Source: AC-32 sp963788215 (GTDB lineage Bacteria > Actinomycetota > Thermoleophilia > Gaiellales > Gaiellaceae). From it: a DNA stretch of 64,000 nucleotides. The DNA lies in contig CAWBFX010000003.1 of NCBI GenBank assembly GCA_963788215.1, positions 620,001 through 684,000 of the forward strand, read 5' to 3'. The first letter of the stretch is position 1. The number at the start of each line of letters is the position of its first letter. The notes below the pieces were generated by a model. It made no database searches and was not told where the DNA came from. It saw only the letters and a program-made list of their open reading frames with translations. The translations under genes were made by a program, and so were the position numbers. Positions 42,161 through 50,771 of this stretch are shown here, one piece after another.

Positions 42161-42853
42161 GTGAGCGAGCAAGCCCAGTCAGAGCAAGGCCAATCAGTCG
42201 ACGAAACCGTGAGCGTTCGCGTGCTGCTCGTGGACGACCACGACCTCTTCCGCACCGGCCTGCGCAACCTGCTCGAGGAGCGCGGCGTCCAGATCGCCGG
42301 GGAAGCTTCCACGGGCGCGGAGGCGGTCCGGCTCGTGCGGGAAGTCGCGCCGGACGTCGTGATCATGGATCTGCACATGCCGGGCATGTCCGGCATCGAG
42401 GCGATCCGCCAGATCGCGTCGATCGCGCCGCTGACGCGCGTACTGGTGCTGACGATCTCGGACCAGGACGACGACGTCCTGCACGCGATCCTCGCGGGCG
42501 CCTGCGGCTACCTGCTCAAGGACTCGTCCATCGACGAGCTGATCCGCGGGATCGAGGCCGCCGCCGTCGGCGAGTCGCTGGTCTCACCGTCGATCGCGGG
42601 CAAGGTGCTGCAGCAGGTCAGGGCGCGGGCGGCGTCGCCGGAGGCCGCGGAGACCGTGCGCGCCGAGCTCTCGCAGCGCGAGCTGGACGTGCTCAAGCTG
42701 ATCGCGAGCGGCCGCGACAACGCGATGATCGCCGCGGAGCTGCACATCAGCCCGAAGACGGTCAAGAACCACATCTCGAACATCCTGATGAAGCTGCAGA
42801 TCGAGAACCGCATCCAGGCGGCCGTCTACGCGGTTCGCAGCGGGATCGTCTAG
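42161..42853 (+). CDS. LuxR/NarL-family response regulator
   Basis: 230 residues. Receiver domain about 19-136: VLLVDDHDLFRTGLRNLLEE, phospho-acceptor Asp in VVIMDLHMPGMSG and the Lys in GYLLKDSS. The HTH domain begins about 170: LSQRELDVLKLIASGRDNAM, ELHISPKTVKNHISNIL. No histidine kinase is nearby, so it is an orphan here. GTG 42161 with AAGGGGA upstream as ribosome site. It is followed by a convergent coiled-coil gene 7 bp away. Confidence 0.95.
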   Translation: MSEQAQSEQGQSVDETVSVRVLLVDDHDLFRTGLRNLLEERGVQIAGEASTGAEAVRLVREVAPDVVIMDLHMPGMSGIEAIRQIASIAPLTRVLVLTISDQDDDVLHAILAGACGYLLKDSSIDELIRGIEAAAVGESLVSPSIAGKVLQQVRARAASPEAAETVRAELSQRELDVLKLIASGRDNAMIAAELHISPKTVKNHISNILMKLQIENRIQAAVYAVRSGIV

Positions 42854-42860
42854 TAGCTAG

Positions 42861-43193
42861 CTAGCCGGCGGCGCGCGCGGCTCTGACCCGCAGGCGAAGC
42901 TGAATCAGCGTCGCGCGCAGGGTCTCGAGCTCGGTGCGCGCGTCCGACATCCGGCGTGAGACCTGCACCAGCTCCTCGGCCTTCTGCTCCTGGTTGCCGT
43001 CGTGCAGCTCGGCGGCGAGCTCGGTCATCCGCCGCTGGAGGCGAAGCTGCTCGGCCTCCAGCGAGAGCGCGTGCGCGTACCCGTCCGTGAGCGTGCGCTC
43101 GAGGCGCGCGAGCTCGTCCGGCTCGCGTGGAGCCGGCTCGGCCAGGAGCGCGTCGATCTGCTCGAACAGCGCAGGCATGCTCTCGTACGCCAC
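42861..43193 (-). CDS. Coiled-coil protein, 110 aa
   Basis: 110 residues from GTG 43193. Almost entirely heptad-like: MPALFEQIDALLAEPAPREP, LSLEAEQLRLQRRMTELAAE, ELETLRATLIQLRLRVRAAR. No family recognised. It lies between a response-regulator gene (convergent) and the PBP4 gene (divergent, 115 bp). A structural or adaptor role is possible. An upstream extension in the same frame is a shadow of the divergent gene. Confidence 0.6.
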   Translation of the reverse strand: MAYESMPALFEQIDALLAEPAPREPDELARLERTLTDGYAHALSLEAEQLRLQRRMTELAAELHDGNQEQKAEELVQVSRRMSDARTELETLRATLIQLRLRVRAARAAG

Positions 43194-43308
43194 AGTCAGC
43201 CGATTATCAAGCGGCCGGGTCCCGGCGACAAGGGCCGCGAGGCCCATCATCAGGGACCATGCGGCCCAGGCTTGACGACCGTGCAGGTCCTCCGAACAAT
43301 GGTGGGCC

Positions 43309-44508
43309 GTGCGACTTCGTCTCCCGGTTCTCGTCGTCCTCGCGCTCGCCCTCGTCTCCGCGGCAGGCGCGCAGGGAACGCCGCTCGAGAAGCGGCTCGC
43401 GCGCGCTCTCGTCGTGCCGCACGTCTCGAAAGCGCGCACCGCCGCCCTCGCGTTCGACCTCCAGACCGGGGAGACGCTCTTCTCCGAGCACGATTCCCTC
43501 TCGCTGGCCCCCGCCTCCAACGAAAAGCTCGCCGTCACCTACGCAGCGCTCGCGGGGCTCGGGCCGGAGTTCCGGATCGAGACAGACGTCGTTGGGCGCG
43601 GCGAGCAGGACGGAGCAATCTGGCGCGGGACGCTCCTCCTGGTCGGCCAGGGCGACCCGACCCTGTCGAGCCGCGGCCTCGCGTCCCTGGCGACCCAGGT
43701 CCGCGCCGCAGGGATCACCCGCGTGACGGGCGGCGTGCTCGGCGACGAGTCCTTCTTCGACTCCCGGCGGACCGCGCCTGGCTGGAAGCGCTGGTTCTAC
43801 GTGAACGAGTCGCCGCCGCTCTCGGCGCTGACCGTCGACCGAGCACGGTACGCCGGCCGCACCTCGCGGAACCCGCCGCTCTCGGCCGCGCTGCTGTTCC
43901 GGGCGGCGCTGCGGCGCGCCGGCGTCTACGTGGTGGGCGGAGCGGGAACCGGCGTCGAGCACGGGGACGAGCTGCCGCTCGCATCGCTCGAGTCGCCGCC
44001 GCTTGCCGCGATCGTCAAGTGGATGGACCGTCAGAGCGACAACTTCACGGCCGAGCTGCTGCTCAAGCAGCTCGGGACCGAGATCGCCACTCCCGGGACC
44101 ACGGCTTCCGGGTCGGCGTACGTGGCGCAGACACTCGCCGCGGCCGGAATCCCGCTCGCGGGCGTGCGGATCGCCGACGGGTCCGGGCTCTCGCTGCTCG
44201 ACCGCGTGACGGTGCGCGAGCAGGCCGGGATCCTGCGGGCGGCCTGGGCGGACCCGGACGTTCGGCCCTCCTTCTTCGCCGCCCTGCCGGTGGCGGGAAG
44301 GAGCGGCACGCTCTCCGACCGGATGCGCCGACCTCCCGCGCGCGGTCACGTCGTCGCCAAGACCGGGTCGACGCAGCAGGCCTCGGCGCTCTCCGGCTAC
44401 GTCAAGCGGCGCTACGTCTTCTCGGTCGTCCAGAACGGCAACCCGGTCTCCTGGACCTGGGCGCGGCGGGCGCAGGACCGCTTCGCGACCGTGCTAGCCG
44501 GCCAGTAG
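43309..44508 (+). CDS. dacB: D-alanyl-D-alanine carboxypeptidase/endopeptidase (PBP4, S13)
   Basis: Trims or cuts peptidoglycan cross-links outside the membrane. 399 residues, signal peptide about 1-20. Motifs: SNEK in LAPASNEKLAV (SxxK, about 69-72), SDN in DRQSDNFTAELL (about 243) and KTG in VVAKTGSTQ (about 350). This is the shorter S13 form without the large insertion of E. coli PBP4. GTG 43309. The last 15 bp overlap the convergent ligA gene. Confidence 0.94.
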   Translation: MRLRLPVLVVLALALVSAAGAQGTPLEKRLARALVVPHVSKARTAALAFDLQTGETLFSEHDSLSLAPASNEKLAVTYAALAGLGPEFRIETDVVGRGEQDGAIWRGTLLLVGQGDPTLSSRGLASLATQVRAAGITRVTGGVLGDESFFDSRRTAPGWKRWFYVNESPPLSALTVDRARYAGRTSRNPPLSAALLFRAALRRAGVYVVGGAGTGVEHGDELPLASLESPPLAAIVKWMDRQSDNFTAELLLKQLGTEIATPGTTASGSAYVAQTLAAAGIPLAGVRIADGSGLSLLDRVTVREQAGILRAAWADPDVRPSFFAALPVAGRSGTLSDRMRRPPARGHVVAKTGSTQQASALSGYVKRRYVFSVVQNGNPVSWTWARRAQDRFATVLAGQ

Positions 44509-46506
44509 CTTCTTCAGCGCGGCCTCGTCGAGCACCGGCACCCCTAGTTGCTCGGCCTTCGCCAGCTTCGAGCCGGGGCTCTCGCCGGCGACGACACCGG
44601 TCGTCTTCTTCGAGACCGAGTCGGCCACCTTGGCCCCCTTTGCCTCGAGCGCCTTGCGCGCCTCGTCACGGCTCAAGCCCTCGAGCGTCCCGGTGATCAC
44701 GTAGGTCGAGCCGGTCAGCGGCCCCTCGACCGGCCGCTCCTCCGCGCCGGCCTCGAAGCGCAGGCCGAGCCCCTTCAGCTCCGCGACGAGACGGCGGTTC
44801 TCGTCGTCCGAGAACCACTCGGCGATCGCCTCGGCGCGCTCGGGCCCGATCCCGTCCACCTCCTGGATCTCCTCCTGCGAGGCCGCGGCGAGCTTGTCGA
44901 CGGAGCCGAAATGGCGCGCGAGATTCTGCGCCGTGACCCAGCCGACGTCGGGGATGTTCAGCCCGAGCAGGACGCGCGAGAACGGCGTTCGCTTCGAATG
45001 CTCGATCGCTGCGATCGAGCTCGTCGCGCTCTTGTCGGCGAAGCCGTCGAGCTCGAGCAGCTGCTCTTTGGTCAGGCGGTAGAGATCCGGCAGCGAGCGG
45101 ACGAGCGCGAGCTCCCAGAGCCGGCGCATCAGTTGCTCGCCCACGCCGTCGATGTCCGCGGGGCCCTGGACCCAGTTGATCAGCGTCTCGAGCCCGCGCG
45201 AGGGGCAGGCGCGGTTCGGGCACCGATGCATCGCCTCGCCCTCGGGCTTGACGATGTTTTCGCCGCAAAGCGGGCACTTTTTCGGCATCCGGAACGGCTT
45301 CGTGCCCTTCGCGTGGGCGCCGGCGGGACCCACGATCTGCGGGATCACGTCGCCGGCTCGCTGGACGATCACGACGTCGCCTTCGCGGATGTCCTTGCGG
45401 TTGATGTCCTCCTCGTTGTGCAGCGTCGCGCGCGAGACGGTGACGCCGCCGACCTGCACCGGCTCGAGCATCGCCCAGGGGTTGAGCGCGCCGGTCCGCC
45501 CCACCCGAATCGCGATCTTGAGGAGCTTCGTCTGCGCCGTCATCGGCGCCCACTTGAACGCGCGCGACCAGCGCGGCCGCTGGTGCAGGGCCCCAAGGAT
45601 CTGCTGCTGCTCGAGGGAGTCCACCTTGATCACGATCCCGTCGATCTCGTAGTCGAGCTCGGCGCGGCGCTTCTCCCAGTCGCGGCAGCGCTTCGCCACG
45701 TCCTCGATCGTCTCCAGGCGCTCGGCGAACGGGTTGGTGCGGAAGCCGTGCTCGCGCAGCCACTCGAGCTCCTCCCAGTGGGACGAGAGCCCCAGCCCCT
45801 CGGCGAGCCCGACCCCGTAGACCCAGACCGAGAGCGGGCGCGAGGCCGTGATCGAGGAATCCTTCTGACGGAGCGAGCCGGCCGCGGCGTTGCGCGGGTT
45901 CGGCGCCAGCTTCTGGCCGAGCCCGGCGACCCGCTCGTTCAGCTCGCGGAAGCCCGAGAGCGGCATGTAGACCTCCCCGCGCACCTCGAGCACCGGCGGC
46001 GCCCCGCCGCCCTGCATCCGCAGCGGGATGGACGGGATCGTGCGCAGGTTGACGGTCACGTCCTCGCCCTGCCGCCCGTCGCCGCGCGTGGCGCCGCGCG
46101 TGAGGACGCCGTTCTCGTAGGTGAGGTTGACGGCGAGCCCGTCGATCTTCGGCTCGATCACGTAGGCGACGGGCTCGTCGGAGTCGAGCCGCTTGCGAAC
46201 GTCGTCCGCCCACTTGAGCAGTCCCTCGTCATCGGTGACCTTCTCGAGCGAGCCCATCGGCGTCAGGTGCTCGACCTTGCGGAAGCGCTCGCTCGGCGGG
46301 GCTCCGACCCGCTGCGTCGGCGAGTCCGGAGTGATCAGGTCAGGATGCTCCTCCTCGAGCGCCTTCAGCTCGTCGAAGAGCCGGTCGTACTCGGCGTCTG
46401 GGATCTCCGGGTCGTCGAGCGCGTGGTAGCGGTAGAGGTGGTGGTTGACCTGGTCGCGGAGCTCGTCTAGGCGCGCCTGGACGTCCTTCTGCGTGCGGGT
46501 CGCCAT
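44494..46506 (-). CDS. ligA: NAD-dependent DNA ligase
   Basis: Seals nicks in replication and repair. 670 residues, family length. Ia domain about 5-70; adenylation domain with KIDG (Lys about 120); OB-fold; zinc finger CPLCGEN then CPNRACPSRG (about 412-440); HhH repeats (LNIPDVGWVTAQNLARHFGS, EVDGIGPERAEAI); BRCT domain about 590-670 (GSTYVITGTLEGLSRDEARK). The ATG (46504-46506) overlaps the start of the divergent secreted-protein gene. Confidence 0.98.
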   Translation of the reverse strand: MATRTQKDVQARLDELRDQVNHHLYRYHALDDPEIPDAEYDRLFDELKALEEEHPDLITPDSPTQRVGAPPSERFRKVEHLTPMGSLEKVTDDEGLLKWADDVRKRLDSDEPVAYVIEPKIDGLAVNLTYENGVLTRGATRGDGRQGEDVTVNLRTIPSIPLRMQGGGAPPVLEVRGEVYMPLSGFRELNERVAGLGQKLAPNPRNAAAGSLRQKDSSITASRPLSVWVYGVGLAEGLGLSSHWEELEWLREHGFRTNPFAERLETIEDVAKRCRDWEKRRAELDYEIDGIVIKVDSLEQQQILGALHQRPRWSRAFKWAPMTAQTKLLKIAIRVGRTGALNPWAMLEPVQVGGVTVSRATLHNEEDINRKDIREGDVVIVQRAGDVIPQIVGPAGAHAKGTKPFRMPKKCPLCGENIVKPEGEAMHRCPNRACPSRGLETLINWVQGPADIDGVGEQLMRRLWELALVRSLPDLYRLTKEQLLELDGFADKSATSSIAAIEHSKRTPFSRVLLGLNIPDVGWVTAQNLARHFGSVDKLAAASQEEIQEVDGIGPERAEAIAEWFSDDENRRLVAELKGLGLRFEAGAEERPVEGPLTGSTYVITGTLEGLSRDEARKALEAKGAKVADSVSKKTTGVVAGESPGSKLAKAEQLGVPVLDEAALKKLLAG

Positions 46507-46960
46507 GAGCCGATCCTACCCAGCCTCTACTACGATTCCGGCGTGCGCGATCGTCGTCCTCGCTTCGACTCTCTTGCTCGCTCTTTCCGGGAGCGCAAGC
46601 GCCGCGATTTTCATCTTCCGCATGCCGTCGTCGAACATCGGCTGCGCCTACAGCAACGAACCGGGGCTAGGCGGCCCGAGCCTGCGCTGCGACATTCTCA
46701 GCGGGCTCAAGCCGGCCCCCGCGAAGCCCCGCGGCTGCACGCTCGACTGGAAGTTCGGCTACCAGATGCGCCCGACCGGCAAGGCCCGGACGGTCTGCGC
46801 CGGCGACACCACCGTCGACAGGCGCGCGAAGGCGCTCCGCTACGGCCACCGCTGGAAGGCCGGCGGCTTCAACTGCCTGTCGCGCAAGATCGGGCTGCGC
46901 TGCAGGAACCGCAGCGGCCACGGCTTCTTCCTGAGCAAGAAGCACTCGTACCGTTTCTAG
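46505..46960 (+). CDS. Secreted DUF6636-like protein
   Basis: 151 residues from ATG 46505 (start codons interlock with ligA on CATG). Hydrophobic stretch CAIVVLASTLLLALSGSASA is a signal peptide. The mature part has six Cys (GCAYS, LRCDI, RGCTL, TVCAG, FNCLS, LRCRN), typical of the DUF6636 family found in actinobacterial secreted proteins, and ends GHGFFLSKKHSYRF. A TACGAT -10 (46531-46536) sits 6 nt before a GTG at 46543, but that GTG is one frame off; the true start may therefore be near 46543 if a base is wrong. Role unknown. Confidence 0.7.
   Translation: MSRSYPASTTIPACAIVVLASTLLLALSGSASAAIFIFRMPSSNIGCAYSNEPGLGGPSLRCDILSGLKPAPAKPRGCTLDWKFGYQMRPTGKARTVCAGDTTVDRRAKALRYGHRWKAGGFNCLSRKIGLRCRNRSGHGFFLSKKHSYRF
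46531..46536 (+). promoter_or_regulatory. Candidate -10 inside the DUF6636-like gene start
   Basis: TACGAT, 6 nt before GTG 46543. It has the same layout as other leaderless starts here, but the GTG is out of frame with the secreted protein. It argues for a start near 46543 plus a one-base error. Confidence 0.3.
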
Positions 46961-46963
46961 CGC

Positions 46964-48010
46964 CTAGTTCTTCGCGTCCCTCGGATCGACGGTGATCGTC
47001 CCGCCCGAGAAGGACCGCCTCCAGACGCCGCCGACCTTGCTCGCGCGGCCCAGCGGCTGACCGAAGTCGAGACTCGACGACGGCGTGACGCTGGGGCTCC
47101 AGATCGAGGCGGAGTCGGTCTCCGGCCGGTTGAAGAGGAGGAACGACGCGCGGACATAGGCCTGGTCGACGGTGTCGCGGCCGCGACCGTACGTGAGCGC
47201 GAGGAAGATTTTGCCCGCACCCTCGACCGATCGCTCGATGGCTATGTCGGCCGCCCAGTCGGCCCCGGTCGCTACCGGGTCGGCGTCTTCCCCGAGCTTC
47301 AAGAAGTGCTCGTCCATCACGCCCGAGAGCAGGCCGGCCCAGTCGCTCCAGACATCGGGCTGGTCGAAGCTTGCGCCGATGTTCGCGATCACCAGATACC
47401 CCGCCTCTTTCACCGCCCGCCCGACCTTCGCGAGCAGCCTGCGCTCTGCGGCGCGGTATGCGCCGCGCGTCGGGTAGCGGGCGAGCTGACGGTAGGCGCC
47501 CCCGAGGTGCCAGCCGGGGTCGGCGAGGGCATCGTCGATGAACACGCCGTCCCACGCGGCACTTTGGAGGAAGCGGAGCACGTTGCGCGACCAGGCGCGC
47601 TGGTAGCCCCGCCGGCCGATGTCGGCGAACCAGGCCTTGGGGTAGTGGACGGAGTTGACGCGCTGCCCGCGGCGGTCGTGCAGGAACCAACCCTCGCGGG
47701 CCTGGCCCCAGGGCACGCCCGCGTTTCCGAGCGGGGTTCGCGAGTAGTCGATCAGGAAGGACAGGTCCTTGTAGGCCAGCACGCGGAGGTCCGGATAGCG
47801 GCTCTTCAAGCCTGAGACGGACGAAGCTCTGCCCGCATCGAGCAACAGGTAGCGCACGCCGCTCAGGTCTCTCGGTATCGGCTGACTCCACGTGATCCGC
47901 AGGACGCCGATGCTGCTGGTCATGGGGACAGCACTTCCTCGTACGGTGCTGCTGGGCACCATCGAGACCGCAAGCGCCGCAGTGGTTGCGACAACCACAC
48001 GCTTGAACAC
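46964..48010 (-). CDS. Putative exported glycoside-hydrolase-like protein (GHL15 type)
   Basis: 348 residues. Signal peptide near 1-25. The body looks like a TIM barrel with DLRVLAYKDLSFLIDYSRTP, GWFLHDRRGQRVNSVHYPKA, WDGVFIDDALADPGW (paired Asp as in family-15-like hypothetical hydrolases) and YLVIANIGASFDQPDVWSDW. No substrate can be assigned. GTG 48010 and truA stop 48017 leave 6 bp, so it follows truA on one transcript. Three bp separate its stop from the convergent secreted-protein gene. Confidence 0.68.
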   Translation of the reverse strand: MFKRVVVATTAALAVSMVPSSTVRGSAVPMTSSIGVLRITWSQPIPRDLSGVRYLLLDAGRASSVSGLKSRYPDLRVLAYKDLSFLIDYSRTPLGNAGVPWGQAREGWFLHDRRGQRVNSVHYPKAWFADIGRRGYQRAWSRNVLRFLQSAAWDGVFIDDALADPGWHLGGAYRQLARYPTRGAYRAAERRLLAKVGRAVKEAGYLVIANIGASFDQPDVWSDWAGLLSGVMDEHFLKLGEDADPVATGADWAADIAIERSVEGAGKIFLALTYGRGRDTVDQAYVRASFLLFNRPETDSASIWSPSVTPSSSLDFGQPLGRASKVGGVWRRSFSGGTITVDPRDAKN

Positions 48011-48016
48011 GGCGAT

Positions 48017-48736
48017 TCAGTTGTATCGGACCGAGACCAGGTGTAGGCCCCACGATGGAGCGGTGGTGCCAGCCTCACTCCGGGGGCGTCCCTCCAGCAG
48101 CCGGGCGAGCTCCTCGGGGGGTCGCTCGAGCATCGTTCCGACCAGCGTCCTCACCATGTGGCGCAGGAACGAGTTGGCCGTGATCTCGAGCTCGAGCGCA
48201 TCTCCGCGGCGGTGCCAGACGCACGACTCGACGGTGCGGACGAAGACCCTGTGCTGCGTCTCGGTCGGCGTGAACGCGCGGAAGTCGTGCTCGCCGAGCA
48301 CCAGGTCGGCACACTCGCCGAGGCGCTCCTCGTCGAGCGGATACGGATACCACCAGGCGCGCCGGGCCTCGAACGCGGAGCGCGTGCGGCGCCGGTAGAC
48401 CCGGTAGACGTAGCTGCGCGCCTGCGCCGAGTGGCGCGCGTGGAAGTCCGGCGCGGCCTCCGCCGACTCGCTCACCGCGACGTCGTCCGGGAGCTCCGCG
48501 TTGAGCGCGTCGCCGACGCGGTCGGTCGGCGGCCCTCCTTCGACCTCGACCGAGGCGACGTTCCCGAGCGCGTGCACGCCGGTGTCGGTCCGGCCGGCGA
48601 TCGCGAGCGCGGACCAGGCCGGAAAGACGCGATCCAACGCCTCGCGCAGCACGCCCTCGACGGTGCGGAGCCCCGGCTGCGCGGCCCAGCCTTTGAAGCC
48701 GGTGCCGTCGTACTCCAGCGTTAGCCTCAGGCGCAC
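48017..48736 (-). CDS. truA: tRNA pseudouridine synthase A
   Basis: Converts U38-U40 of tRNA anticodon arms to pseudouridine. 239 residues. LTLEYDGTGFKGWAAQPGLR is the family start; the catalytic Asp is in AGRTDTGVHALGN (about 51-53); NSFLRHMVRTLVGTML is the C-terminal motif. truA normally ends the alpha ribosomal operon after rplQ. Here a plus-strand transporter gene separates them. GTG 48736. Confidence 0.97.
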   Translation of the reverse strand: MRLRLTLEYDGTGFKGWAAQPGLRTVEGVLREALDRVFPAWSALAIAGRTDTGVHALGNVASVEVEGGPPTDRVGDALNAELPDDVAVSESAEAAPDFHARHSAQARSYVYRVYRRRTRSAFEARRAWWYPYPLDEERLGECADLVLGEHDFRAFTPTETQHRVFVRTVESCVWHRRGDALELEITANSFLRHMVRTLVGTMLERPPEELARLLEGRPRSEAGTTAPSWGLHLVSVRYN

Positions 48737-48760
48737 GTCAGGCCCCCCTGACTTCGTTTG

Positions 48761-48785
48761 TAAGGCGTGCCTTATGATCTATAAG
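48761..48785. promoter_or_regulatory. Nested inverted repeats upstream of the VIT-like transporter gene
   Basis: TAAGGC-GT-GCCTTA (48761-48774) overlaps CTTAT-GATCT-ATAAG (48771-48785). They cover the -35 region of the TATACT promoter (48802-48807). The first resembles sites of DtxR-family iron or manganese regulators, which suits a divalent-metal transporter, but it does not match their full 19-bp consensus. Confidence 0.5.
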
Positions 48786-48801
48786 CTTGCGCATCGTTTG
48801 A

Positions 48802-48807
48802 TATACT
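48802..48807 (+). promoter_or_regulatory. Leaderless -10 element of the VIT-like gene
   Basis: TATACT ends 7 nt before ATG 48815; AT-rich surroundings stand out against the GC-rich background. Confidence 0.55.
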
Positions 48808-48814
48808 CTACTCC

Positions 48815-49288
48815 ATGAGCCCCGGCGATCAGTTCCTCCTCCAGCGGGTCCAGCCGGCGATGATCGGCCTCATCGACGGGTCTCTCTCGACCCTCGCGCC
48901 GATCTTCGCCATCGCGCTCCATACGCACAACACGTCCGACGCCTTCATCGCCGGGGTCGCCACGGCGATCGGCGCCGGCATCAGCATGGCCTTCTCCGAG
49001 GGCCTGTCGGACACGGGCGAGCTGACCGGGCGCGGAAGCCCGCTCGTGCGCGGCTCGATCACCGGCGTCGGGACCTTCATCGGCGGCATCCTGCACACGC
49101 TGCCGTTCCTGATCCCGACGTACCACGTCGCCATCTTCTTCGCGATCGTCGTCGTCGCGTTCGAGCTGGTGGCTCTCGCCTACCTGCGCTGGAAGTTCTT
49201 CGAGACGAGCTTTGCCCGCTCGTTCGCGTCCGTCACCATCGGCGGCGCGGTGATCGCCGGCGTCAGCGCGGCGCTCGGGTCGGCCTAG
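48815..49288 (+). CDS. VIT1/CCC1-family membrane protein (Fe/Mn transport)
   Basis: 157 residues, about five predicted spans. MIGLIDGSLSTLAPIFAIAL and GAGISMAFSEGLSDTGELTG carry the Asp/Glu/Met residues of the vacuolar iron transporter fold; IPTYHVAIFFAIVVVAFELV follows. It lacks the cytosolic rubrerythrin-like domain seen in some bacterial members, so it is the minimal form. Likely exports or stores Fe2+ or Mn2+, consistent with the metal-regulator-like repeats upstream. Its stop shares CTAG with rplQ. ATG 48815. Confidence 0.8.
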   Translation: MSPGDQFLLQRVQPAMIGLIDGSLSTLAPIFAIALHTHNTSDAFIAGVATAIGAGISMAFSEGLSDTGELTGRGSPLVRGSITGVGTFIGGILHTLPFLIPTYHVAIFFAIVVVAFELVALAYLRWKFFETSFARSFASVTIGGAVIAGVSAALGSA

Positions 49289-49758
49289 ACCGATTCGGTC
49301 TGTGCCGGCTCGGCCTCGGCCGGCTCGCTCTCCGGCGAGGTCTCGGGCTCGGCGTCTTCCGCTTCGGGCCGCCGCCGGCGACGGACAGGACGCGCGTCGG
49401 CGACGTGATCGACCAGCTCGAGGTAGGCCATCTCCGCGGCGTCGCCCTGGCGCGGGCCGATGCGGACGATCCGCGAGTAGCCGCCGGGCCGGTCCGCGAA
49501 GCGCGGCCCGACCTCGCTGAAGAGCTTGTGGACCACGTCCTGCGAGCGCAGGAGCTTCAGTGCCTGGCGCCGCGAGTGGACGTCCCCGCGGCGGCCGAGC
49601 GTGATCATCTGCTCGGCGACCGGCCTGACCTCCTTGGCCTTCGCGACCGTCGTCTTGATCCGGCCGTGCTCGATCAGCGCGCTCGTGAGGTTCGCGTAGA
49701 GCGCCTTGCGATGCGAGGCGTCGCGGCCCAGCTTGCGTCCGGACCGGCGGTGTCTCAT
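49285..49758 (-). CDS. rplQ: 50S ribosomal protein L17 with acidic C-terminal tail
   Basis: 157 residues. The L17 core is MRHRRSGRKLGRDASHRKAL, then KTTVAKAKEVRPVAEQMITL and GYSRIVRIGPRQGDAAEMAY. After residue 120 a tail of about 37 residues rich in Glu, Ala and Pro (EAEDAEPETSPESEPAEAEP) extends beyond the usual L17 length. It follows rpoA with ATG 49758 shared by a one-base overlap with the rpoA stop, and ends the alpha operon here. Confidence 0.97.
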   Translation of the reverse strand: MRHRRSGRKLGRDASHRKALYANLTSALIEHGRIKTTVAKAKEVRPVAEQMITLGRRGDVHSRRQALKLLRSQDVVHKLFSEVGPRFADRPGGYSRIVRIGPRQGDAAEMAYLELVDHVADARPVRRRRRPEAEDAEPETSPESEPAEAEPAQTESV

Positions 49759-50738
49759 TACGCCGCGGGACCTTCCTCGCCGCGAAGCGTCAGCCCGTGG
49801 GTGCCGAGCGTCTCCTTGACCTCTTCGATCGACTTCTTGCCGAAGTTCGGGATCGCGGCGAGCTCGTTCTCGGTCTTCGTGACGAGGTCGCCGATCGTCT
49901 CGATGCCGACGCGCTTGAGGCAGTTGTACGAGCGCACGCCGAGCTCGAGCTCCTCGATCGGGAAGTTCTCCATCCCGTGCGCGAGCGCGGGCTCGGCCTG
50001 GGTCTCCGCCACCGCGGCCTCGCCGAAGCCTTCGATCCGGTCGAGGTCGGTGAAGATCGCGAGCTGGCGGATGAGGATCTCGGCCGCCTGGCCGATTGAC
50101 TCGCGCGGATCGATCGAGCCGTCGGTCGTGACGTCGATCCGGAGCTTGTCGTAGTCGGTGCGCTGCCCGACGCGGGCGGACTCGACGTCGTACGAGACGC
50201 GCCTGACGGGCGAGAAGATCGAGTCGATCGGGATCACGCCGATCGTGTACTCCGGCCCGCGGTTCATCTCGGCGGGGACGTAACCGCGGCCGCGGCCGAT
50301 GGTGAGCGTCACCTCGAGCTTGCCCTTGTCCGAGAGGTTCGCGATCTCGAGGTCCGGGTTGAGGATCTCGAGCTCCGCGGGAGCCTCGATGTCGGAGGCC
50401 TTGACGACGCCTGCGCCCTTCTTCGTGAGGCGCACCTCGATCTCGGGCGAGTCGCCGTGCAGCCGGCAGATCACGTTCTTGAAGTTGAGAAGGATGTCGG
50501 TGACGTCCTCGCGGACGCCGGGAAGCGTCGTGAACTCGTGCGCGACGCCCTCGAGCTTGACCGAGGTGACGGCGGCGCCCTCGAGGGACGAGAGCAGCAC
50601 GCGGCGCAGCGAGTTACCGAAGGTGTAGCCGAAGCCGCGATCGAGCGGCTCGATCACGAAGACGCCGCGGTTGTCCTCGACCTCTTCGTGGACGATCCGC
50701 GGAACTTGGAAATCCATCAAGGTGGTTCGAACTGCCAT
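49758..50738 (-). CDS. rpoA: RNA polymerase alpha subunit
   Basis: 326 residues. NTD about 1-230 with the dimer motif GFGYTFGNSLRRVLLSSLEG. CTD about 250-315 with RSYNCLKRVGIETIGDLVTK and NFGKKSIEEVKE, the helix-hairpin-helix that contacts UP elements and activators. A short acidic linker joins them. ATG 50738, 33 bp after the rpsD stop; the first codons allow an alternative start at MDFQVPRIVHEE, seven residues later. Confidence 0.98.
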   Translation of the reverse strand: MAVRTTLMDFQVPRIVHEEVEDNRGVFVIEPLDRGFGYTFGNSLRRVLLSSLEGAAVTSVKLEGVAHEFTTLPGVREDVTDILLNFKNVICRLHGDSPEIEVRLTKKGAGVVKASDIEAPAELEILNPDLEIANLSDKGKLEVTLTIGRGRGYVPAEMNRGPEYTIGVIPIDSIFSPVRRVSYDVESARVGQRTDYDKLRIDVTTDGSIDPRESIGQAAEILIRQLAIFTDLDRIEGFGEAAVAETQAEPALAHGMENFPIEELELGVRSYNCLKRVGIETIGDLVTKTENELAAIPNFGKKSIEEVKETLGTHGLTLRGEEGPAA

Positions 50739-50771
50739 CGTGTCCTTTCCTCTTGGCGTTTCTTGAGCTGG

